Positions 6,264 through 11,677 of a stretch of 13,099 nt of DNA are shown here, in pieces (positions within the stretch are counted from its first letter, which is position 1; each line of letters begins with the position of its first letter). The stretch lies in NCBI GenBank assembly GCA_031255695.1, contig JAIRSA010000086.1, positions 1 through 13,099 on the forward strand, in the 5' to 3' direction. The position numbers and the translations under genes were made by a program. The notes beneath the pieces were generated by a model. That model did not search any database and had not been told where the DNA came from. It was given only the letters and a program-made list of their open reading frames with translations. This stretch comes from Eubacteriales Family XIII. Incertae Sedis bacterium (GTDB taxonomy: Bacteria; Bacillota; Clostridia; Peptostreptococcales; Anaerovoracaceae).

Positions 6264-6854
6264 ATGCATGAGTATCCGATAACTGAAAAAATAGTTGACA
6301 TAACCAAGAAGCACGGAGAAAAATTCCGTGCTTCTAAAATTGGCGCCATAACGCTCGTCGTCGGCGAGCAGTCCGGCTTCATAGGGGAGTCTATACAGAT
6401 GTACTTCGACATAATAGCCGAAGGCACTATCTGCGAAGGCGCCCAGCTGACGATAAAAGGCGTCAAGCCGCAGTTGAAGTGCAGCGCCTGCGGCGCCTTC
6501 TTCGTCCGGGCGCCGCTGTCCTTCGCCTGCCCGCAGTGCGGCGGTGACGGCGAGCCCACGGAGATAGGCAAGGAGTTCTACATAGAGTCCATCACGATAG
6601 AGACGGAAGAGGAAGAAGCGGCAGGGCCGGACGGCGAAGCCAGCGGTGTGGCCGGCACGGGAAACGGCGAAGCCGGCAGCGTGGCCAGCCCGGAAAATGG
6701 CGAGGTTGGCAGCGTGGCAGGATCGGGCGGCGAGGCCGGCGGTGCGGCCGGCACGGGAAACGACGAGGCCGGCAGTGTGGCCAGTCCGGAAAATGGCGAG
6801 GTTGGCAGCGTGGCCGGCGGTGCGGCGGGAACGGAGGGAAAACGGGATGCATGA
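6264..6854 (+). CDS. hypA: Hydrogenase nickel-incorporation protein HypA with C-terminal repeat extension
   Basis: HypA binds nickel at its N-terminus and, together with HypB, inserts it into the hydrogenase large subunit. The start MHEYPITEKIV gives the essential Met1-His2-Glu3 nickel site. The structural zinc site is C73, C76, C89, C92 (CSAC and CPQC). The canonical HypA domain ends near residue 118, the normal family length. It is followed by about 78 extra residues rich in Gly, Glu, Ala, Ser and Val, built on a 32-residue repeat. ATG at 6264 has AAAGGA (6251-6256) upstream, provided by the second copy of the intergenic 35-bp repeat. The 3' end overlaps hypB by 8 bp. The tail has no Cys or His and so is not an obvious metal store. 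Confidence 0.93.
   Translation: MHEYPITEKIVDITKKHGEKFRASKIGAITLVVGEQSGFIGESIQMYFDIIAEGTICEGAQLTIKGVKPQLKCSACGAFFVRAPLSFACPQCGGDGEPTEIGKEFYIESITIETEEEEAAGPDGEASGVAGTGNGEAGSVASPENGEVGSVAGSGGEAGGAAGTGNDEAGSVASPENGEVGSVAGGAAGTEGKRDA
6651..6824 (+). repeat. 96-bp coding tandem repeat at the 3' end of hypA
   Basis: A 96-bp (32-residue) unit starts at 6651 with GCCGGCACGGGAAACG and repeats at 6747, the second copy being partly shortened near its end. Each unit encodes AGTGN(G/D)EAGSVASPENGEVG and a Ser-Val-Ala-Gly continuation. Within each unit is a shorter internal pattern, (G/D)E(A/V)GSVA. The near-identical DNA over the shared 70-odd bases points to recent duplication. Confidence 0.8.
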
Positions 6855-7518
6855 TGTACGCGAAATAACGGTAATGGAAAATATACATGGCGAAAACGAC
6901 CACATCGCCTACCATATAAACGAGGATCTGACAGGCAAGGGGATATTCGTGGCCAATGTGATGGGTGCCCCTGGCATCGGCAAAACCACAGTGATCAAGA
7001 ACCTGATCGCGAAACTGCGAGGGCACATGCCCTACGTCATAGAGGGCGACATAGAGTCTGACATAGACACCCGCGCCCTGCGGGCGATGGGGATCAAAGC
7101 CTTCCAGATCAACACTTTCGGCGCCTGCCATCTCGACGCGCCCCTAGTCCACAACGCTGTGCAGAATATAGAATTTGACGAACCAGGAATACTATTTATT
7201 GAGAATGTGGGCAACCTTGTATGCCCGGCGGAATTCAGCATCGGGGAGCACACCAAGATCTTGATCTGCTCGGTCACTGAGGGGAGCGACAAGCCATATA
7301 AATACCCGCTTGCTTTTGAGAAAGCGGGCATGATAATACTGAACAAGGTCGATCTGGCACCGTATCTTGAGTTTGACGAAAGCTTTTTCATGAAAGGGCT
7401 GCGTGCCATAAACAAAAACGCCCCGGTTATAAAGGCTTCGTCCAAGACCGGGGAAGGCTTTGAGGAAGCGGCTGGCTGGCTGGCGGATCAGGCGGCGCAG
7501 GCGCTTGCTGGCCGCTGA
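6847..7518 (+). CDS. hypB: Hydrogenase nickel-incorporation GTPase HypB
   Basis: A SIMIBI-class GTPase of 223 residues that works with HypA in nickel delivery to EchE. Motifs are the P-loop GAPGIGKT (40-47), the HypB metal site C94-H95 (FGACHLDA) with C126 in ENVGNLVCPAEF, and the guanine-specificity motif NKVD (166-169) near IILNKVDL. No His-rich N-terminal stretch is present, so it is of the non-nickel-storing type. I chose ATG 6847, preceded by GGAGGG (6834-6839) at 7-nt spacing. An open frame continues upstream to 6646 but only as the shadow of the hypA repeats. It overlaps the hypA end by 8 bp. Other hyp genes (C, D, E, F) are not in the window. Confidence 0.95.
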   Translation: MHDVREITVMENIHGENDHIAYHINEDLTGKGIFVANVMGAPGIGKTTVIKNLIAKLRGHMPYVIEGDIESDIDTRALRAMGIKAFQINTFGACHLDAPLVHNAVQNIEFDEPGILFIENVGNLVCPAEFSIGEHTKILICSVTEGSDKPYKYPLAFEKAGMIILNKVDLAPYLEFDESFFMKGLRAINKNAPVIKASSKTGEGFEEAAGWLADQAAQALAGR

Positions 7519-7536
7519 GGGCCATGCTGACCCCGT

Positions 7537-7600
7537 TTCGTGCCGGCTGCCAGCCCATCACGCGCCGGCTGCCAGCCAATAGCACGAAGGCTGCCAGCCT
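7537..7600. repeat. Three-copy palindromic repeat between convergent hypB and rrf2
   Basis: The palindromic core GGCTGCCAGCC occurs three times, about 22-23 bp apart (7545-7555, 7567-7577, 7589-7599). The first two copies are enclosed by TTCGTGC (7537-7543) and its exact complement GCACGAA (7582-7588). The region can therefore fold into a branched structure on either strand. It sits exactly where the two convergent transcripts would end. No T run follows on either strand, so a standard intrinsic terminator is not shown. Confidence 0.6.
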
Positions 7601-7611
7601 CGCGAAGGCGC

Positions 7612-8016
7612 TCACATGCCGCTGAAGATCTGGGCGAGCGTCTTTTCTTTCATGCTTGCCATAAGGATCTCCTGTAGGCGCATGAATTCCTTATGCACGG
7701 TGCAGGGATGGCCATTCTGGTTCATGGGGCACGCAAAGCCGCTCTGTAGGCAGGCGGTTATGAAGACCTGATCCTCTATAGCCGTGAAGACATCATAAAG
7801 GGTTATGGTGTCAACGCTTTTGGTAAGCGCATAGCCGCCCTGGACGCCGCGGTAGACACGGACCAGGCCGCTTGTTTCCAGTTTTTTTAGGATCTTGTAT
7901 GAGAACTGATAGGAAATTCTTTCTTTGGTGCTGATATCTTCCGCAGTCTTCTTCGTGCCATCTGCCAGTTCGCGGATTATCCGGACGGAATAGTCGCACT
8001 CTCGTGAAATGAACAT
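7612..8016 (-). CDS. Rrf2-family transcriptional regulator with Fe-S sensor cysteines
   Basis: A 134-residue winged-helix regulator. The N-terminal helix-turn-helix begins MFISRECDYSVRIIREL and continues with a recognition region KERISYQFSYKILKKLETSG and the wing VYRGVQGGYALTK, all typical of Rrf2/IscR proteins. In the sensor loop C89, C96 and C105 (plus H108) match the spacing class that binds an Fe-S cluster in IscR, NsrR and RsrR. Known members sense Fe-S status, NO or redox state. The start at 8016 has AAGGAG (8024-8029) at 7-nt spacing; an ATG six codons upstream lacks one. It lies downstream of the flavodiiron gene on the same strand but has its own promoter. The target genes are inferred, not shown. 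Confidence 0.9.
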   Translation of the reverse strand: MFISRECDYSVRIIRELADGTKKTAEDISTKERISYQFSYKILKKLETSGLVRVYRGVQGGYALTKSVDTITLYDVFTAIEDQVFITACLQSGFACPMNQNGHPCTVHKEFMRLQEILMASMKEKTLAQIFSGM

Positions 8017-8065
8017 TAAAATACTCCTTATCATAAGTTGTTTTGGTTAAGCCACTGCACGAAAA

Positions 8066-8076
8066 TGACATTGTCA
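8066..8076. promoter_or_regulatory. Palindrome in the rrf2 leader, candidate operator
   Basis: TGACA-T-TGTCA is an 11-bp inverted repeat about 50 bp downstream of the expected rrf2 transcript start. It could be an autoregulatory site for the Rrf2 protein, although known IscR-type sites are longer. Confidence 0.3.
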
Positions 8077-8101
8077 GATTTGTAAACTTTATTTTCGCCC
8101 A

Positions 8102-8122
8102 GTTTGGTTCTGGTTTGGTTCT
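8102..8122. repeat. Direct repeat just downstream of the rrf2 promoter
   Basis: GTTTGGTTCT occurs at 8102-8111 and again at 8113-8122, an 11-bp period. On the transcribed minus strand it lies at about +6 to +26, a position where a bound repressor would block transcription. Confidence 0.45.
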
Positions 8123-8134
8123 CAAGATACTTAA

Positions 8135-8163
8135 ATTATAGAATCCTGGACGTTAGTTGTCAA
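8135..8163 (-). promoter_or_regulatory. Full-consensus sigma-70/sigma-A promoter for rrf2
   Basis: Reading the minus strand, TTGACA (complement of 8158-8163) and TATAAT (complement of 8135-8140) are separated by exactly 17 bp, a perfect match to the vegetative consensus. The transcript should begin near 8128, leaving a leader of about 110 nt before the rrf2 start codon. Such a strong promoter is usually held in check by a regulator, in line with the repeats in the leader. Confidence 0.85.
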
Positions 8164-8172
8164 GATTTAAAT

Positions 8173-8196
8173 GATAAAAGCCCGCCATCTTTTATC
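8173..8196. terminator. AT-rich inverted repeat upstream of the rrf2 promoter
   Basis: GATAAAAG (8173-8180) and its exact complement CTTTTATC (8189-8196) flank the 8-bp spacer CCCGCCAT. The repeat ends 10 bp from the rrf2 -35 element. It may be the end of the flavodiiron transcript or a regulator site; its low GC content makes a terminator role uncertain. Confidence 0.35.
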
Positions 8197-8236
8197 CCTC
8201 TTTTATGCCAATTGGCGCAGCCTGGGCACAACTATG

Positions 8237-8306
8237 CGGATATTTATCCGTCTCCGCAGGCCGGGCCGCGGCCGGTTCCGGCACCCCGGCCGCTTCCGGT
8301 GCCCGG
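8237..8306 (-). other. Hairpin-rich stretch following the flavodiiron gene
   Basis: This is the distal part of the 300-bp gap between the flavodiiron and rrf2 genes. It holds a perfect 14-bp palindrome CGGATATTTATCCG (8237-8250), an alternative pairing of TGCGGA (8235-8240) with TCCGCA (8253-8258), and a GC-rich hairpin in which CCGGCACC (8278-8285) pairs with GGTGCCCGG (8298-8306) with one bulge. The GC hairpin begins 10 bp after the flavodiiron stop and could stabilise or end that transcript. I see no gene in this gap. Confidence 0.45.
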
Positions 8307-8316
8307 TGGCCTTTGG

Positions 8317-9540
8317 CTATTTCTTCGTCTCCGCCAGCTGCCTGATCGAGTGCAGCAGGCTGTCCGCCATGGCTTCCAGCGCAGGCAGGTTCTCGTCGTT
8401 CATGGACGAGTTGATGGTGAGCCGCTCCTTCAGGATCCTCATATTGCGCAGGTCCTCTTCTATGAATTTGGTCATGATGTCGCCGGATCTGCATGTCCAC
8501 GTGCCGTTCTCGATCAGCGCGAAGGTGCGGTTCTGCAGGTTCAGCGATCTGAGGGAGGTCAGGTAGTTCTGCATCAGCGGGTGGACGCCCAGATTGTATG
8601 TCACGGAGGCCAGCACGATATGGCTTACCCTGAAAGTCTCGGAAACGAGGTAGGAAACATGCGTGTTCGAGACGTCGTGCACCGCGATATCGCGCAGGCC
8701 CTTGTCGGCAAGGCGCGCCGCCAGCGCGAACGCGGCGGACTCGGTATTCCCGTACATTGACGCGTATATTATCGCCACGCCGTCGCATTCGGCCTCATAG
8801 CGGCTCCACTTGTCATATTTGTCGATGAAATATTCCAGGTTGCTGCGCCAGACCGGCCCGTGGAGTGGGCAGACTACCTTCACAGGCACATTTGAAGCCT
8901 TGCGCAGGAGCAGCTGTATGTGCGGGCCATATTTGCCCACGATGTTCGTCAGGTAGCGCCGCGCTTCGCCCAGCCAATCGCGGTCGAAATCCACTTCGTC
9001 GTTGAAAAGCCGCCCGTCAAGCGAGCCGAAGGAGCCAAAGGCGTCGGCCGAGAACAGCACGCCGTCCGTCGTGTCGAAGGTGACCATGGCTTCCGGCCAA
9101 TGCACCATGGGCGCGGCGATGAACACCACCTTGTGTGCGCCGAATGAGCGGGTGTCGCCTTCGGCGACTTCCTCATACCGCCCGTCTACTTCGAAGCCGA
9201 ACTGCCGCATGTGCATGACGGCTTTTTCGGTGGTGATGATGCGGGCCTCCGGGTAGCGGATGAGGACCTCGCCCATAGAGGCGGCGTGGTCGGGCTCCAT
9301 ATGGTTGATGACGATATAGTCGAGCGGCCGCCCCCCCAGCACGCCGGCGATATTGTCGAGGAACTGCCGGCACACCCTCCAGTCTACGGTGTCGAACAGT
9401 ACGGTCCTGTTGTCCAGCAGCAGATAGGAGTTGTACGAGACGCCGTTCGGGATGGGATGGATGTTCTCGAACAGTTCGAGGCGCCGATCGTTCGCCCCCA
9501 CCCAGTAAAGATCATCTGTCACTTTTCTGACGACATGCAT
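8317..9540 (-). CDS. A-type flavoprotein / flavodiiron protein (O2 or NO reductase)
   Basis: A 407-residue cytoplasmic flavodiiron protein (FprA/ROO type). It reduces O2 to water or NO to N2O at a non-haem diiron site, receiving electrons from rubredoxin through FMN. The N-terminal metallo-beta-lactamase-like domain (1-250) has the complete iron ligand set: H80, E82, D84, H85 (NHMEPDHA), H147 (MVHWPEAM), D166 (FSADAFG) and H227 (CPLHGPVW). The C-terminal flavodoxin domain (about 255-400) has the FMN phosphate loop ASMYGNTE. No rubredoxin or reductase domain is attached. ATG at 9540 has AAGGAGGG with 7-nt spacing. The gene upstream on the same strand, 130 bp away, encodes a protein with a rubredoxin domain, a plausible electron donor. 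Confidence 0.95.
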   Translation of the reverse strand: MHVVRKVTDDLYWVGANDRRLELFENIHPIPNGVSYNSYLLLDNRTVLFDTVDWRVCRQFLDNIAGVLGGRPLDYIVINHMEPDHAASMGEVLIRYPEARIITTEKAVMHMRQFGFEVDGRYEEVAEGDTRSFGAHKVVFIAAPMVHWPEAMVTFDTTDGVLFSADAFGSFGSLDGRLFNDEVDFDRDWLGEARRYLTNIVGKYGPHIQLLLRKASNVPVKVVCPLHGPVWRSNLEYFIDKYDKWSRYEAECDGVAIIYASMYGNTESAAFALAARLADKGLRDIAVHDVSNTHVSYLVSETFRVSHIVLASVTYNLGVHPLMQNYLTSLRSLNLQNRTFALIENGTWTCRSGDIMTKFIEEDLRNMRILKERLTINSSMNDENLPALEAMADSLLHSIRQLAETKK

Positions 9541-9670
9541 GTGATTACCCTCCTTATAATTCAGGCAGGCCCAGTCGCATAATGGCAGCTATCGCGGCGG
9601 CCGGCATGCCCAAAGCCTGGCGGCGCCATATACAGCTGCCCGGCCCGGCGTCATGCGCGGCCCCGCGCCG
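9541..9670 (-). other. Intergenic gap between the fusion gene and the flavodiiron gene
   Basis: A 130-bp GC-rich gap. An inverted repeat GCGCG-gccc-CGCGC (9655-9668) lies directly after the stop of the upstream gene. No T run follows it, and I find no convincing -35/-10 pair on the minus strand. Cotranscription of the two genes is therefore likely but not shown. Confidence 0.4.
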
Positions 9671-11581
9671 CTACGCTTCTATAAATGTAGCTTTTTCTTC
9701 GCCGCATTCGGGGCAGATCCACTCTTCGGGCACGGCGTCGAATGAAGTCGCCGGCCGGACAAAACCGTCGGGATCGCCCGCTGCGGGGTTGTATTCGTAG
9801 CCGCAGCCGCTGCATATATACCGCCTCCAGGTAGGCGTGGCCGCCGTGGGCCTTTGTACAGGCGCGGCGGGCCTTTGCACAGGTGGCGCTGGCCGCTTGG
9901 GCATGCCATTGTCGAGGGCGGCCGTTAGCGCGGGGAGCACGTCCCGGATGTCCCCGATGATCCCATAATCGCAGTTCTTGAAAATGGGGGCGGCCGGGTC
10001 GATGTCTATGGCCACTATCGTGGAGGCGCCCTTTGCGCCTTTAAGATGCTGCCCGGCGCCGGAAATCCCGCATGCGATATAGAGGCTGCCGTTGAACTTC
10101 TGCCCCGTCATGCCGATATAGCGGTTGAGAGGCAGGTATTTCATCGTTTCTGACACAGGGCGCGTCGATCCTATGGCTGCGCCGGCCTGTATCGCAAGCG
10201 CCGATATGAGCGGCATGTTGCTCCTGGTGCCAATGCCCTTGCCGACGCTGACTACGCGTTCGGCCTGGGAGATAGGCGTGTCTATGTCAATGCCGATGGT
10301 GAAGTCATGCCCCTCGGCCGCCAGGTTTTTCACAAGCGCGTGGGCGCGTTCCTCCACGGTCCCGTTCTTCAGCACGATCCGCTTGCGCAGCCCGGTAAGC
10401 GCACTGGGCCGCCCGCCGTCGGCCAGATCGCCTGTGGGTGCAATGCCGATCAGATGGGAGGCGATGATATGGCGCTGGACCTCGTCGCTGCCCTCGTATA
10501 TGGTGCAGATCTTGGCGTCGCGGTATGCACGATCGATATCGGCCCCTCTGACATAGCCCGTGCCGCCATGGATCTGGAGCGCCTCGTTGACGACCTCCAG
10601 GCACATGTCCGAAGCGTACTGCTTGGCCATGGCCGCCTCCATGCTGTGGGGCCTGCCGCCATCCCTGAGCTCCGCCGCGCTGTAGGCCATAAGGCGCGCG
10701 CATCTAAGCTTGGTCGCCATGTCGGCCAGCCTGAACGATACGGCCGGGCGGAAGCAGATGGGGCTGCCGGACTGCACGCAGGCCTTCGAATGCGTGAGCG
10801 CACTGTCGAACGCGCCCTGGGCGATGCCGAGCGCCTGCGCGGCCGCGGCGATCCGCCCGCCGTCAAGTGCGCCCCTGGCTATCTCGAAGCCGCCGCCCTC
10901 ATGGCCGAGCAGATTCCCTTTAGGTATCCTGACATCATTGAATATGAGCGTGGCGGTGGGCGAAGAGCGTGCGCCGAGCTTGTCGTAATGCTCGCTGAAC
11001 GTGAAGCCCTCCCAGCCCTTCTCGACGATGAATGCGCTTATGCCGTCGGCGCCCACGCCAAGCGCGGTAGCGGCGAAGACTATATATATGCCGGCCTGGC
11101 CCGCGTTGGCGACGAAGCGCTTCTCCCCGTTGAGGATATAGCAGCCGTCGCCGGCTATGGCAGTCGCGGCAATGGATGCGGCGTCGTGCCCGGCGTCATG
11201 TTCTGCAAGCCCGAAAGCGCCGAGCTCGCGCCCTGATGCCAGCGGCACGAGGTACTTGCGTTTCTGCGCCTCAGTGCCATATGCAAATATAGGCCAGGAC
11301 GCGAGGGAGACATGCGTGGAGAATATGGCGCCGACGCCGCCGTCAATGCGGGAAAGCTCTTCTACCGCGATGGCGTAGCTAAGGGCGTCCAGCCCGGCGC
11401 CGCCGTATTCCTCCGGATAGGGCATGCCCATCCAGCCAAGCCCGCCGAGTTTCTTCACAAGCCCGTCGGGGAATATGCTGTCGCGATCGAAGGCTGGCGC
11501 CGATGGCCGGATCTCGGCCTCCGCGAATTCGCGGGCCCTGGCCCGGATAGCCTCGTGTTTGTCGGCAGTACTGAAAAACAT
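9671..11581 (-). CDS. Acyl-CoA dehydrogenase / ETF-alpha FAD domain / rubredoxin fusion
   Basis: A three-part redox protein of 636 residues. Residues 1-380 are an acyl-CoA dehydrogenase fold with the catalytic-base motif IYEGSDEVQ (E363) and a QIHGGTGYV segment. Residues about 400-555 match the C-terminal FAD-binding domain of ETF-alpha: VSVGKGIG, GAAIGSTRP (R474), LYIACGISGAGQH and DPAAPIF...DYGIIGD. The ETF-alpha N-terminal domain is absent and no ETF-beta gene is nearby. After a Pro-rich linker (560-582), residues 588-636 form a rubredoxin with iron ligands C590, C593, C623, C626 (CSGC, CPEC). Electrons could pass from a substrate to FAD, FAD and iron in one chain. Several dehydrogenase motifs are altered (A126, H128, A158, C268). 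The start has AAGGAGGG at 6-nt spacing. Confidence 0.92.
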   Translation of the reverse strand: MFFSTADKHEAIRARAREFAEAEIRPSAPAFDRDSIFPDGLVKKLGGLGWMGMPYPEEYGGAGLDALSYAIAVEELSRIDGGVGAIFSTHVSLASWPIFAYGTEAQKRKYLVPLASGRELGAFGLAEHDAGHDAASIAATAIAGDGCYILNGEKRFVANAGQAGIYIVFAATALGVGADGISAFIVEKGWEGFTFSEHYDKLGARSSPTATLIFNDVRIPKGNLLGHEGGGFEIARGALDGGRIAAAAQALGIAQGAFDSALTHSKACVQSGSPICFRPAVSFRLADMATKLRCARLMAYSAAELRDGGRPHSMEAAMAKQYASDMCLEVVNEALQIHGGTGYVRGADIDRAYRDAKICTIYEGSDEVQRHIIASHLIGIAPTGDLADGGRPSALTGLRKRIVLKNGTVEERAHALVKNLAAEGHDFTIGIDIDTPISQAERVVSVGKGIGTRSNMPLISALAIQAGAAIGSTRPVSETMKYLPLNRYIGMTGQKFNGSLYIACGISGAGQHLKGAKGASTIVAIDIDPAAPIFKNCDYGIIGDIRDVLPALTAALDNGMPKRPAPPVQRPAAPVQRPTAATPTWRRYICSGCGYEYNPAAGDPDGFVRPATSFDAVPEEWICPECGEEKATFIEA

Positions 11582-11619
11582 GGGCAGCCCTCCTTGATGT
11601 AGAAAATGTCGCTTCTATT

Positions 11620-11653
11620 ATTATATAGCGGTATGACTATATAGCGATATGAC
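11620..11653 (-). promoter_or_regulatory. Probable promoter of the fusion gene overlapped by a 16-bp tandem repeat
   Basis: On the minus strand a perfect TATAAT -10 (complement of 11620-11625) lies about 38 bp before the start codon. There is no recognisable -35 at 17-bp distance. Instead, two tandem 16-bp units, TATATAGCGGTATGAC (11622-11637) and TATATAGCGATATGAC (11638-11653), differing at one base, cover the -10 to -40 zone. This arrangement fits control by a dedicated DNA-binding protein. Confidence 0.5.
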
Positions 11654-11677
11654 GCGGCCGGCCATACGCGCCGCTGC

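Noticed and set aside
6646..6846. N-terminal extension of hypB starting at 6646
   Set aside because: These codons are the hypA repeat tail in another frame and give a Trp-Pro-Ala-Arg repeat unlike any HypB; ATG 6847 has a ribosome binding site and gives the normal N-terminus.
8104..8760. A 218-codon plus-strand open frame over the flavodiiron gene end
   Set aside because: It is antisense to the flavodoxin domain, lacks a ribosome binding site and includes the rrf2 promoter region.
10307..11236. A 309-codon plus-strand open frame opposite the fusion gene
   Set aside because: The minus-strand frame encodes well-recognised dehydrogenase and ETF motifs over the same region; the plus-strand product shows none.
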